A stretch of 64,000 nt of DNA from Thermomonas sp. HDW16 (GTDB taxonomy: Bacteria > Pseudomonadota > Gammaproteobacteria > Xanthomonadales > Xanthomonadaceae), in assembly GCF_011302915.1 (NCBI RefSeq), contig NZ_CP049872.1, forward strand, positions 2,666,001 to 2,730,000. The letters are read 5' to 3'. Of this stretch, positions 37,771 to 46,584 are shown piece by piece. The position numbers and the translations under genes are program-made. The notes beneath the pieces were generated by a model, which searched no databases, was not told the DNA's origin, and worked only from the letters and a program-made list of their open reading frames with translations. Position 1 is the stretch's first letter. The number at the start of each line of letters is the position of its first letter.

Positions 37771-38856
37771 TCAGAGCACGCCGCGCTTCATCTGGTCGCG
37801 TTCGATCGACTCGAACAGCGCCTGGAAATTGCCTTCGCCGAAGCCTTCATTGCCCTTGCGCTGGATGATTTCGAAGAAGATCGGGCCGAACGCGTTCTGG
37901 GTGAAGATCTGCAGCAGCTTGCGCTGGTGCGTCTCCGGATCGGCATCGATCAGGATCTTGTTCCTGGCCAGGCGCGGCACGTCCTCGCCGTGGTTCGGCA
38001 CGCGCATGTCGATCACGTCGAAGTAGGTGTCCGGCGTGTCGAGGAAGGCCACGCCCTGCTCGCGCATCGCTTCCACCGTCGAATAGATGTCGTCGGTGAA
38101 CAGCGCGATGTGCTGGATGCCCTCGCCGTGGTAGGCGTCGAGGTATTCGTTGATCTGCGACTTCGGATCGCTGGATTCGTTGAGCGGGATGCGCACGATG
38201 CCGTCCGGCGCAGTCATCGCCTTGCTCACCAGGCCGGTCTTGGCGCCCTTGATGTCGAAGTAGCGGATCTCGCGGAAGTTGAACAGCTTCTCGTAGTAGT
38301 CCGACCACTTCTGCATGTTGCCGAAGTAGAGGTTGTGGGTCAGGTGGTCGATGAAGGTCAGGCCGAAGCCGGTGGGCTCCTGCTGCGCGCCTTCGATGGC
38401 GACATAGTCGGCATACAGGTCGCCGGCATTGGCATCGACCAGGTAGAGCATGCAGTCGCCGATGCCCTTCACCACCGGCGCATCGATCGCGCGGCTGTCC
38501 GCCTTGTGCGCGATCGCCTCGCCGCCGTTGCCGATCACGGTCTCCAGCACCTCGCCCACCGGCTTGTGGAAGCGGATCGCGAAGCCGCTGGCGGACGGGC
38601 CGTGCGCGCCAGCGAAATCCGCCGCGAAGGAATCCGGCTCCTCGTTGAGCAGGAAGTTCACCCCGCCTTGGCGATATAAGGTGATTGCGCGGGATTTGTG
38701 GCGCTTGGTGGCACTGAAGCCCATGCTGCGCAGGTAGGCATGCATGGCCTCGCCTTGGCCGGCGGGCGCGGCGAATTCGACGAACTCGAAGCCGTCGATC
38801 CCCATCGGGTTCTCGAACGTGGTGACTTGCATGCCAAGATTGGGCTGGGCGTTCAT
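37771..38856 (-). CDS. hppD: 4-hydroxyphenylpyruvate dioxygenase
   Basis: 361-aa two-domain vicinal-oxygen-chelate enzyme that converts 4-hydroxyphenylpyruvate to homogentisate. Iron ligands: His in [14 protein letters not shown], His in [15 protein letters not shown] and Glu in [13 protein letters not shown] near the C-terminus. First gene of the hppD-hmgA unit. The palindromic operator lies 28-47 bp upstream of the ATG, between this gene and the divergent MarR gene. Confidence 0.96.
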   Translation of the reverse strand: MNAQPNLGMQVTTFENPMGIDGFEFVEFAAPAGQGEAMHAYLRSMGFSATKRHKSRAITLYRQGGVNFLLNEEPDSFAADFAGAHGPSASGFAIRFHKPVGEVLETVIGNGGEAIAHKADSRAIDAPVVKGIGDCMLYLVDANAGDLYADYVAIEGAQQEPTGFGLTFIDHLTHNLYFGNMQKWSDYYEKLFNFREIRYFDIKGAKTGLVSKAMTAPDGIVRIPLNESSDPKSQINEYLDAYHGEGIQHIALFTDDIYSTVEAMREQGVAFLDTPDTYFDVIDMRVPNHGEDVPRLARNKILIDADPETHQRKLLQIFTQNAFGPIFFEIIQRKGNEGFGEGNFQALFESIERDQMKRGVL

Positions 38857-38883
38857 GACGGTTCCTCGCGTGGATTGCCCATT

Positions 38884-38903
38884 ATAGTTTCAATTGCAAC
38901 CAT
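38884..38903. promoter_or_regulatory. Palindromic operator between hppD and the MarR gene
   Basis: The core GTTTCAATTGCAAC (38887-38900) is GTT-N-CAATTG-N-AAC, the same palindrome as at 10619-10632; 17 of 20 bases agree over the extended site. It lies 28-47 bp from the hppD start and 20-39 bp from the MarR start, so one bound dimer could control both directions. TATAGT overlaps its edge as a possible -10 element. Confidence 0.72.
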
Positions 38904-38922
38904 CTCAAGCGGTAGCGACCAA

Positions 38923-39420
38923 ATGACCCGACCCCGCAAACCCCGCCAAGCCGGACACGCTCATGCAGAGCTGGACCTGGAGCATTTCCTGCCCTACCGG
39001 CTCAGCGTGCTGTCCAACCGGATCAGCAGCGCGATCGCCCGCGAGTATTCGCAGCGATTCGCCCTGAGCGTGACCGAATGGCGGGTGATGGCGGTACTGG
39101 GCCGCTACCCCGGCCTGTCCGCCAGCAAGGTGGCGCAACGCACCGCGATGGACAAGGTGGCGGTCAGCCGCGCGGTGGCGCGCCTGCTGGAGGCCGGGCG
39201 GATCGAACGCGAATTCGACGACGACGACCGACGCCGCTCGGTGCTGCGCCTGTCCGAGGCCGGCTACACGGTCTACGACGAGATCGCACCGCTGGCGCTG
39301 GACTTCGAACGCCACGTGCTGGAAGGCATGCCGGCCGACGAACGCGACCTGCTGTTCCGCCTGCTGGATCGGCTGGACGAACTGGAACTGCGCGCCGAGG
39401 CCGACACCGCGCACGACTGA
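38923..39420 (+). CDS. MarR-family regulator, probable tyrosine-catabolism repressor
   Basis: 165-aa winged-helix regulator: dimerisation helix ELDLEHFLPYRLSVLSNRIS, HTH GLSASKVAQRTAMDKVAVSRAVARL and wing EREFDDDDRRRSVLRLSEAG. Divergent from hppD with the palindrome between, the usual layout of an autoregulated local repressor; homogentisate or 4-hydroxyphenylpyruvate is the likely ligand by analogy with other hmg regulators. The ATG at 38923 gives a standard MarR length; the frame is open upstream. It also probably controls the FAH-maiA unit through the site at 10616. Confidence 0.82.
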   Translation: MTRPRKPRQAGHAHAELDLEHFLPYRLSVLSNRISSAIAREYSQRFALSVTEWRVMAVLGRYPGLSASKVAQRTAMDKVAVSRAVARLLEAGRIEREFDDDDRRRSVLRLSEAGYTVYDEIAPLALDFERHVLEGMPADERDLLFRLLDRLDELELRAEADTAHD

Positions 39421-39438
39421 GCCGTGCGCGGCATTTGA

Positions 39439-40803
39439 TCAGTAGCGATCGTTCAACGCGAAGATCGGCTTGCGATCCTTCCACTTGCCTTCGGTGAAAT
39501 CCGGGAACGCCAGGGTGCGGTAGTCCTCGGCGATGGACTGTTCCGATAGCGGGGTGATCGCGCTCCAGGCCACCGCGTCGTAGATGTCGATCGGCATCGG
39601 ATCGCCGGCCTTCAAGGCCTCGATGAAGGCATGCACCACGAACCAGTCCATGCCACCGTGGCCGGCACCCGCGGCCTTGTCCGCGTACTTGCGCCACAAC
39701 GGGTGGTCGTATTCGTCGTAGTACTTCTGCGCGTCTTCCCATTTGTGCGGCGCGCTCTTTCCCTCGATGTGGATCGACTTGTTGACGTCCATCCAGATGC
39801 CGTCGGTGCCTTGCACGCGGAACCCGAGCGAGTACGGGCGGGCGAGCGAGGTGTCGTGCTGCAGCAGGATGGTTTCGCCGTTCTCGCAACGCAGGGTGGT
39901 GGTGACCACGTCGCCAAGCTTGAACTTGACCTTCGCGTTCGGATGATCCGGCCCGCCCTTCGGGTGGTTGACGATGTAATCGTGCAGGCCACGCGCCTTG
40001 GTCGAGAACGAGTTGATATGGGTGAAGCGGTTGCCGCGGTGGATGTTGGCGTACATCGCGCAAGGGCCAATGCCGTGGCTGGGATACAACTCGCCATTGC
40101 GATCAACCGAATGCTGGGTGCGCCACTGCGCTTCCGAGAATGCCTTGGGGCCGAACTCCACACCGCTGCCGTAGGGTTCGCTGGGATTACCCGAGTTGAA
40201 TTTCACCGCGCGCAGGTCGTGCTGGTAGCCGCCTTGCAGGTGGATCAACTCGCCGAACACGCCGGCGCGCACCATCTGCAGCACCGCCATCACGTCGCGC
40301 CGGTAGCAGACGTTCTCCATCAACATGTACGGCGTGCCGGTGCGCTGCTGGGTACGCAGCACGTCCCAATGGTCCTGCAGGGTGATGCCGGCCACCACTT
40401 CGCAGGCCACCGCAACCCTTGCCTCCATCGCCGCAATGGCCATCGGCGCATGCCATTCCCACGGGGTGACGATGAACACCGCATCGATGCCCTTTTGCGC
40501 CAGCAATGCCTTCCACGCATTGGCATCGCCATTGCCGCCATACACCTTCGGCTTTCGGCGGCCGGCCTTGTCGATGACTGCCAACGCCTGGTCCAGCATC
40601 ACTTGCTGGGTGTCGCAGATCGCCACCAGTTCCACGTCATCGCGGCTGAGCAGCGGACCCAGCTGCGATTGTCCGCGCATGCCGGTGCCGATCATCGCCA
40701 CGCGCAGTCGCTCGCGCGGTCGTGCGAATGCGGGTGTGAAGCCTGTGGTCGCCGTGGCGATACCGGCGGCAGCGGTGGAGATCAGGAAGTCGCGTCTTTT
40801 CAC
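39439..40803 (-). CDS. Gfo/Idh/MocA-fold glycosidase, GH109-like, Tat-exported
   Basis: 454-aa protein with a Tat signal (MKRRDFLISTAAAGIATATT), Rossmann loop GTGMRG (39-44) and the GH109 landmarks SHGIGPCAMYANI and GAGHGGMDWFV. GH109 enzymes use bound NAD+ in a redox mechanism to cleave alpha-N-acetylgalactosaminides. The Tat route fits export of the protein folded with its cofactor. The start is GTG at 40803 with AGAGAGG five bases before. Its place beside a GalNAc catabolic cluster supports alpha-GalNAcase activity, though a plain sugar oxidoreductase cannot be excluded. 103 bp separate it from the upstream sulfotransferase gene. Confidence 0.82.
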   Translation of the reverse strand: MKRRDFLISTAAAGIATATTGFTPAFARPRERLRVAMIGTGMRGQSQLGPLLSRDDVELVAICDTQQVMLDQALAVIDKAGRRKPKVYGGNGDANAWKALLAQKGIDAVFIVTPWEWHAPMAIAAMEARVAVACEVVAGITLQDHWDVLRTQQRTGTPYMLMENVCYRRDVMAVLQMVRAGVFGELIHLQGGYQHDLRAVKFNSGNPSEPYGSGVEFGPKAFSEAQWRTQHSVDRNGELYPSHGIGPCAMYANIHRGNRFTHINSFSTKARGLHDYIVNHPKGGPDHPNAKVKFKLGDVVTTTLRCENGETILLQHDTSLARPYSLGFRVQGTDGIWMDVNKSIHIEGKSAPHKWEDAQKYYDEYDHPLWRKYADKAAGAGHGGMDWFVVHAFIEALKAGDPMPIDIYDAVAWSAITPLSEQSIAEDYRTLAFPDFTEGKWKDRKPIFALNDRY

Positions 40804-40906
40804 GGATACCTCTCTTCAACAGGACGTGGATCGATTCTGGGTCTGGATGACCGGGCGGTGTTCCGTCGGACTGCACTTGTTTCTGGCATCTGCTGGTTCT
40901 CTCGAG

Positions 40907-42874
40907 CTACTTCAAGTCGGGATTGAGTGCTTCAGCGAGCGGCCCCAGCCACGGCGCGTAGTGCCGCCATTGTTCCAGCGCGTCGCGATAGAGCGGCTGC
41001 CGGACCTGCTCCGAACTGGCGGTGCGCACCGGGCGGGCGTTCTCGAAGAAACGCAGGCATTGCGGTTCGAACGGCAGGGCGCAGTAGTCCAGCAGCTTGC
41101 GCACTTCCGTCTCGAAATCATCGACCAGCGCTTCGTAGCGCACGCGATGCACGCGGCCGGGTAGGACTGCGTCGAAATGCGCCATCAGCTCGACGTAGTC
41201 GCGGTAGTAGCGGCCGATGTCGGCTAGGTCGTAGCTGTAGGTGGCACCACCCGCGAACCACTGCTTGAACACGGAGAAGCCCCATGCCATCGGATCGCGG
41301 CGCACGTCGATGATCCTGGCATTCGGCAATGCGAGCCGGATCAGCGCCACATGGGCAAAGTTGTGCGGCATCTTGTCGGTGAAAAGCGGCGCGTCGGTGC
41401 TGCGATAGTCGCGCGTGCGCCCTAGGTAGTACTCGCCGATCCGACGGCATTCATCGGCGTCCAGCGCGATGACCGCATCGTGGTAAGGCTTCCCCTTTGT
41501 CAAACGCTGGGCGATGGCGTTCATCGTCGGCAACTCTGCCGTGCCTTCGACCTGCGAGTGGCTGGCCAGGATCTGTTCGACCAGGGTGGAGCCGGAACGC
41601 GGCAGGCCGACGATGAAGATCGGGTCGCGCGCGGCGCTGCCCCAACCCGACCGCGCAGCGAAGAACTCCGGCGTGTACAGCTGTTTCGCCCGTTGCACGT
41701 TGGCGGTTTCGGCGGCGGCATCGTAGGGCAGTTGCCGCCGGCGCACCGCGTTTCCCTGCGCGTAATGCCGGAACGATGCAGCGTGGTCGCCGCGATCTTC
41801 ATAAGCCTTGCCAAGGCTGAATTCAATTGGCGCGCGATGCTTGTCGGCCAGTGCCGGTCGCTCGACTTGCGCCTGCATGGCAGCGATATCGGCATCGTCG
41901 AAACGGTAGGTCTTGAGGTTCGCCAGTTCCCACCAGGCTTCGCCCAGGCCAGGCAGCTTTTCCAGCGCAGTGCGCAGCGCCTGCACGGCCTCGGCCTGCC
42001 GCCCCGCGTATTTCAGCGCGTTGCCAAGACTGACCCAGACCCGCGAGCGCTCGCCGTGCCGCTGCGCCAGTGCGCTGAGCAAATCGGCAGCGCCATCGTG
42101 ATCGCCCAAGCCGTGCAGCAGTTCCGCTTTCAGGTAGCAAGCGGCGGAATTGTCCGGATCTTCGCGCAGCAATGTTTCGGTTTCAGCAAGCGCCTCGCGC
42201 GGCATCTTCAGTTGCTGCAATGCGAGTGCCAGTTCGAATCGCGCCGTCAGGAAGTCGGGAAGCTGGCGCAGGCAGTTCTGCAGCATCCTGGCGGCGTCCT
42301 CGTGCGCACCCGCTTCGGATGCAAGGCGGGCGACCAGGCGCATCGCCTGCGGATCGTTTGCGTTGTTCCGCAGGTGTTCGCGCAGCAGTGCTTCGGCCTG
42401 CGGGAACTGTTGCTCGGCGATGGCCTCGGCGGCACGCAGGAGTCGTGGTTCGCGTGCGCAATACTGCAGTTGCGACGTCGCCAACGTTGCTGCGCGTGGA
42501 TTGCCGTGCTGTGCGTGCAACGCCGCCAATACGCGCCACGCCTGCGCCAGCTCCGGTTTCAGCCCGGTGGCGGTTTGCAATGCGTCCACGGCTTCGTCGT
42601 AACGTCCCGCCTTGCCGAGCGCCACGCCGGCTTCGTAGTGCGCTTCCGCAAACCTCGGCTGCGCGTCGAGCAGCGGCTCCAGCACGGCAAGAGCATCCAG
42701 TTCATCGCCAAGCCGATTGTGCGAGGCGCCGAACAGCAACCGTGCGAAAGGATGCTTGGGGTGCACGGCAAGGATGTCGCGCAGCTGTGCCTGCGCCTGT
42801 GCGGGATCGACCTGCAGCAGGCGTGCCGCTTGCGCAAGACGGGTTTCGATCGGAGTTTCTTGCGGCATGGACAT
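40907..42874 (-). CDS. TPR-containing sulfotransferase family protein
   Basis: 655-aa protein. Residues ~1-400 are tetratricopeptide repeats (e.g. FAEAHYEAGVALGKAGRYDE), and ~415-655 are a PAPS-dependent sulfotransferase domain with the P-loop FIVGLPRSGSTLVEQILASH near residue 421 and RYEALVDDFETEVRKLLDYC near the end. No signal peptide. It lies behind the TonB-dependent receptor in the GalNAc locus, a pairing seen repeatedly in xanthomonad carbohydrate loci; its substrate, possibly a receptor or surface glycan, is unknown. A 14-bp hairpin lies between the two genes. Confidence 0.85.
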   Translation of the reverse strand: MSMPQETPIETRLAQAARLLQVDPAQAQAQLRDILAVHPKHPFARLLFGASHNRLGDELDALAVLEPLLDAQPRFAEAHYEAGVALGKAGRYDEAVDALQTATGLKPELAQAWRVLAALHAQHGNPRAATLATSQLQYCAREPRLLRAAEAIAEQQFPQAEALLREHLRNNANDPQAMRLVARLASEAGAHEDAARMLQNCLRQLPDFLTARFELALALQQLKMPREALAETETLLREDPDNSAACYLKAELLHGLGDHDGAADLLSALAQRHGERSRVWVSLGNALKYAGRQAEAVQALRTALEKLPGLGEAWWELANLKTYRFDDADIAAMQAQVERPALADKHRAPIEFSLGKAYEDRGDHAASFRHYAQGNAVRRRQLPYDAAAETANVQRAKQLYTPEFFAARSGWGSAARDPIFIVGLPRSGSTLVEQILASHSQVEGTAELPTMNAIAQRLTKGKPYHDAVIALDADECRRIGEYYLGRTRDYRSTDAPLFTDKMPHNFAHVALIRLALPNARIIDVRRDPMAWGFSVFKQWFAGGATYSYDLADIGRYYRDYVELMAHFDAVLPGRVHRVRYEALVDDFETEVRKLLDYCALPFEPQCLRFFENARPVRTASSEQVRQPLYRDALEQWRHYAPWLGPLAEALNPDLK

Positions 42875-42890
42875 ATGAGGGCGATAGGAA

Positions 42891-42923
42891 ACCCCTGTCG
42901 GCGAGTTGTTCGCCGACAGGGGT
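42891..42923 (-). terminator. Strong hairpin between receptor and sulfotransferase genes
   Basis: Perfect 14-bp stem ACCCCTGTCGGCGA / TCGCCGACAGGGGT with a GTTGT-type 5-nt loop, 25 bp after the receptor stop. No T-run follows on the minus strand (TTTCCTATC), so it could attenuate or mark an mRNA processing site and set the receptor level above the sulfotransferase. Confidence 0.55.
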
Positions 42924-42947
42924 GGTCATCCTATCTATCTACGCTGC

Positions 42948-45900
42948 TCAGAACTCGTACCGCACCGAGAACTGGACGTAGCGCGGCGACTGGTAGCTGG
43001 GCTGCTTGCCGTAGTTCGGGCTGGGGCCCAGCACGCCGCCGCCACCGTACAACGCGAGCGCCGCCTTGTCAGCTGCAGTGTTGTTCGGATCCCCGGCAGT
43101 AATCACCGTACCGTTGGGGCGAGTGACCGTCTGCGCATGACCGGCAGCCGCCGCGTCGGCTGGGAGCATTGTGATGTCGTGGGCCTGGTTGGTGGCCAAC
43201 ACGCCGTGGTGGTTGAACAGGTTGAACACGTTCATGCGGAACGTCAGCTTCTTGTCCGCCCAGTTGGGGATGTATGCGGCAGAGAGATCGAAGTTCCAGT
43301 ACCACGGCGTACGTCCCTCCGATCCTGCAGGGTGCAAGCTGGGTGCGAACGCGGTGTAGTCGTACTTGTAGCCGCTCGCGGTGGTGAACGTGGTGGTGTA
43401 CGGCTTGTCGTGGCAGAAGTGTGTCCTGCTGCCGGTCGCATAGCTCTTCAGCGCGGCGAGGTCGGCTGGATTCGCGGCGTTGTATGCCGCATCGGTGTAG
43501 GTATAGCCATTGCGCAAGTCATCCCGCGTGTAAGGCGAGGCGCCAAGGCAGTTCAGCGGCTGCCCGGACTGCAGGATGAGGCTGCCACCCAGCTGGAACT
43601 GGTCCCACAGCGTGTAGTTGCCATAGACCTTGAGGCTGTGGGTGCGGTCGTTGGGCAGGTCGCCATTACCGCCCACGTCCACGATCGGATGGTTGAAATT
43701 GATGCCCTGCCCGACCGTCGAGCCACCGCCGCTGTATTTGTTCTGGAAACCGACGGAGTTGCCCAGGGATGTACCGAACGTGGAATTGGCGAAGCCCTCG
43801 GCATTGCCGTAACCATGCGACAACACGTAGTCCGCACGCAGGTACCAGGTGGACGTGTTTTTCTCCAGGCTCAGTTGCAAGGCGTTGTACTTGCGCTTGT
43901 ACTGCTGCAGGCCGGTGCCCAGGCCCAGCGTGTTGTTGGGCAGGGTGGCCTCGACCAGCGGGCTGCCGGGGGTAGCGTCCAGCTTGACGGCGATCACCGC
44001 ATCCTCGCCGGGGTTGACGAAGATGCATCGCGCCTGGCCCCTGCTACTTGCGTCGGCTGCCGTGTACTCGGGATGGCCGTTCGCATGCATCCACTCCACC
44101 AGCGGGCCATAACCGGACTGGGAGTAGCAGTAGTTGTCCACGCCGTTGACCAGGTTGCGATAGGTCCCCTTCACCCCGAAGGTCCAGTCGTTGCCGACTG
44201 CCCACTGCGCGCCCAGGATCAACTCGTCCTGGCCCATGGGCTTGAGGTTCTGCGACACAACGGTTCGCGTGTCCTGTGGCGGGTTCGTCGAGAAGTTCCA
44301 CGCCGTGACGCCGTTGACGAGCCCTTCGGTCCAGACAGCACCACCGGCATCGACCGTGTCGAAACGCAGCGGCGCCGAGAGGCCCGTTGGCGCACCCGTC
44401 TCGGGATCCCTGCCGGTATAGGTATGAATCGTGGCCGTGTAGTAGTTGTAACGGGTGTTGGTGATGGCCAGCATGCCCGGAGCGGGAATGTAGTAGCGGC
44501 CCAAAGTGCCGTAGAGCTTGAAGCTGGAATCGCCGTTCACGTCCCAAGAGAAACCCAATCGCGGCGACCACTGAGCGTCCCCGCGGATGAACTCCTGGCC
44601 AAGCTGGTTGCGGTTGTCGAAGGCCTCCTTGCGCAGGCCACCGTACAGCAACAGGTTGTCGGTGACGTGCCAGTTGTCGTCCAGGTAGATGGCGGTGTTC
44701 TTCGAGCGGAAAGTGCCCTCGCCTTCGTCATCGGCGAGCTTCAGGACCAGGTTGCTGCCGTAGCTGCTCAGCCCGCCGAAGGTCGCATAGGAGTACAGAT
44801 AGTCGAGCGCCTCGCCGTTTGCATCCGGCGTGAAGTAGTCGTACCAGGCCTCCCCCTGGAAGTGTGGCTGGGTGCCGTTGGACTGGATCCTCTCCGAGTC
44901 CCAGCCGAACTTGATTTCGTGGTCGCCAATCGTCCAGCCGCCATCGACGCGGAAGGACGTGCGGATATCCTTCTCCACCTTACCCACCGGCTTGTACCAG
45001 AAGGAATACGACGGGTCGGCCACTGCGCAGCCTATTTCGTCGTACTTCTCCACCCCACCCAGGCCCGTGTCGACGACATAAGGGCACTTGGCATAGGACG
45101 GCTCTTTCCGGTAGTTGCCGTTGGTGTACTCCAGCCGACCGGCCTGCGCCGACAAGGTGAAGTTGTCGCCGAACCACCCTGTATAGCGCAGCGTAGCCAT
45201 CTTGCCGCCGCCGGTGAAATCGTTGCGATCGACAAACGTCAGGTTCTTGTTGGTGTACGGATTGACCGGCTTGTTGTTCGCATCCAGATCGCGGCGGTAG
45301 ATATCCGAGTTGATGTTGACCGGGGCGTTGATGCCGGTGAATTCCAGCAGGTGGTTGTCGGTGATGTTCCAGTCCAGCTTCACCACTTCCTGCGGGGTCT
45401 TGTCCCGGTAGGTGTTGCCTGACGTATTGCCATACGATTTGACGATGTCGTCCTTGCCCTGGTACAGGGCGAAGAAGAACAGCCGGTCCTTGATAAGGGG
45501 GCCGCTGGCGTACACGTTGTACTTCAGGTAGTCCGCGGAATCGTCCGCGTTGCTGGTCTGCACGCGGCCATTGTTGAAGTCCAGCTCGCGAAACGACTTG
45601 TTAACGATCTGCTTTTCGCGAAGCAGGTCCGGCGTGTAATACACCGCGGCACCGTAATGCCATTCGTTGCTACCGCGCCTGATGACCTGGCTCAGCACGC
45701 CGCCCAGCGAGCGACCGTATTCGGCGCCATAACCGCCGGTCTTGATTTGCGCTTCTTCGACCGCCTCATACGGGACATCGAAGTACGACATCATGCTGCG
45801 CGGGTTGGTGATGTCGAAACCGTTGATGTAATAGCCGTTTTCCGCCACCGATGAGCCGCCGATCGACACCAGCTTGCCGTAGGCTTCGTCACCGGCGACC

Positions 45901-46388
45901 ACTCCAGGCGCCAGCAGCGCCACCGAACTGATCTCGCGCTCCACCGGCAGTTTCTGCAGTTGCTGCGCAGTGAACACTGTCGACGATTCCACCGACGACA
46001 CGTCGATGGGATTGATGCTGCTACCGGTGACGGTCACGGCATCCAGCGTTTTTGCATCACCACCACCCTTCGCCACCAGGCTGACCTCCGTGCCGGTGCC
46101 GACCTGCACGCGCGTGTTGCGCGACACGCCATCCGTGCTGATCTTGTATTCGCCCGGCGGCAACTGGCTGAAGGCATAGCGACCTTGACTATCCGCAGTG
46201 ATGGTGCGCGACGCACCGCTGCCGACGTTTTGGATCGTGATCGTGGCCCCGGCTTTTGCAGTGCCGAAGATCGAACCGACTGCGCTCTGCGCGAAGACCG
46301 CCCCTGTTGCCAGCGACAGCCCCAATGCGATGCACAACGTCTGGCGGCGCAGTTGGCCGGAACGCGTGCTCTTGTTCTGTTTCGACAT
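42948..46388 (-). CDS. TonB-dependent receptor, Oar-like, of the GalNAc locus
   Basis: 1146-aa outer-membrane transporter. Signal peptide (RRQTLCIALGLSLATGAVFAQ), a carboxypeptidase-regulatory-like N-terminal domain (TITIQNVGSGASRTITADSQ ... LPPGEYKIS), then the TonB plug with LPVEREISSVALLAPGVVAGD and a long beta-barrel ending in the outer-membrane C-terminal signal (QSPRYVQFSVRYEF, terminal Phe). It probably imports GalNAc-containing oligosaccharides; ligand inferred from context. ATG at 46388 follows GGGAGTGGAAGAA; an ATG eight codons upstream is less likely. ACCAAGTTGGT (46416-46426), a short inverted repeat, precedes the start. Confidence 0.9.
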   Translation of the reverse strand: MSKQNKSTRSGQLRRQTLCIALGLSLATGAVFAQSAVGSIFGTAKAGATITIQNVGSGASRTITADSQGRYAFSQLPPGEYKISTDGVSRNTRVQVGTGTEVSLVAKGGGDAKTLDAVTVTGSSINPIDVSSVESSTVFTAQQLQKLPVEREISSVALLAPGVVAGDEAYGKLVSIGGSSVAENGYYINGFDITNPRSMMSYFDVPYEAVEEAQIKTGGYGAEYGRSLGGVLSQVIRRGSNEWHYGAAVYYTPDLLREKQIVNKSFRELDFNNGRVQTSNADDSADYLKYNVYASGPLIKDRLFFFALYQGKDDIVKSYGNTSGNTYRDKTPQEVVKLDWNITDNHLLEFTGINAPVNINSDIYRRDLDANNKPVNPYTNKNLTFVDRNDFTGGGKMATLRYTGWFGDNFTLSAQAGRLEYTNGNYRKEPSYAKCPYVVDTGLGGVEKYDEIGCAVADPSYSFWYKPVGKVEKDIRTSFRVDGGWTIGDHEIKFGWDSERIQSNGTQPHFQGEAWYDYFTPDANGEALDYLYSYATFGGLSSYGSNLVLKLADDEGEGTFRSKNTAIYLDDNWHVTDNLLLYGGLRKEAFDNRNQLGQEFIRGDAQWSPRLGFSWDVNGDSSFKLYGTLGRYYIPAPGMLAITNTRYNYYTATIHTYTGRDPETGAPTGLSAPLRFDTVDAGGAVWTEGLVNGVTAWNFSTNPPQDTRTVVSQNLKPMGQDELILGAQWAVGNDWTFGVKGTYRNLVNGVDNYCYSQSGYGPLVEWMHANGHPEYTAADASSRGQARCIFVNPGEDAVIAVKLDATPGSPLVEATLPNNTLGLGTGLQQYKRKYNALQLSLEKNTSTWYLRADYVLSHGYGNAEGFANSTFGTSLGNSVGFQNKYSGGGSTVGQGINFNHPIVDVGGNGDLPNDRTHSLKVYGNYTLWDQFQLGGSLILQSGQPLNCLGASPYTRDDLRNGYTYTDAAYNAANPADLAALKSYATGSRTHFCHDKPYTTTFTTASGYKYDYTAFAPSLHPAGSEGRTPWYWNFDLSAAYIPNWADKKLTFRMNVFNLFNHHGVLATNQAHDITMLPADAAAAGHAQTVTRPNGTVITAGDPNNTAADKAALALYGGGGVLGPSPNYGKQPSYQSPRYVQFSVRYEF

Positions 46389-46491
46389 TTCTTCCACTCC
46401 CCGTGAAGTCAATAGACCAAGTTGGTACTCGGCGGATAGCGCACGACGCTTCCGCAGGATTGATCGCGTTATCCGACTCGTCGCGATGGTT

Positions 46492-46507
46492 CTTTCATTG
46501 CTGTTTC
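46492..46507. promoter_or_regulatory. Candidate AgaR operator upstream of the receptor gene
   Basis: CTTTC-N6-GTTTC on the plus strand, repeat period 11 bp, 104 bp upstream of the receptor ATG in the 196-bp gap after the GH31 gene. It has the same phasing as CTTTC-N6-CTTTC at 50199. Similarity to the CTTTC-repeat operators of AgaR in E. coli is from memory. Confidence 0.35.
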
Positions 46508-46584
46508 CACTGAATGCAATTGATGGGTCGTCCGGAGGAATCCCAACTTCTCGCCGGTCGTCGGAAGCCCGTTCGAATGCCGGT

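Noticed and set aside
40804..40906. Gap searched for a CTTTC-type operator or promoter before the GH109 gene
   Set aside because: No repeat with the 11-bp phasing seen in the other two sites; the gene may be read from the receptor transcript.
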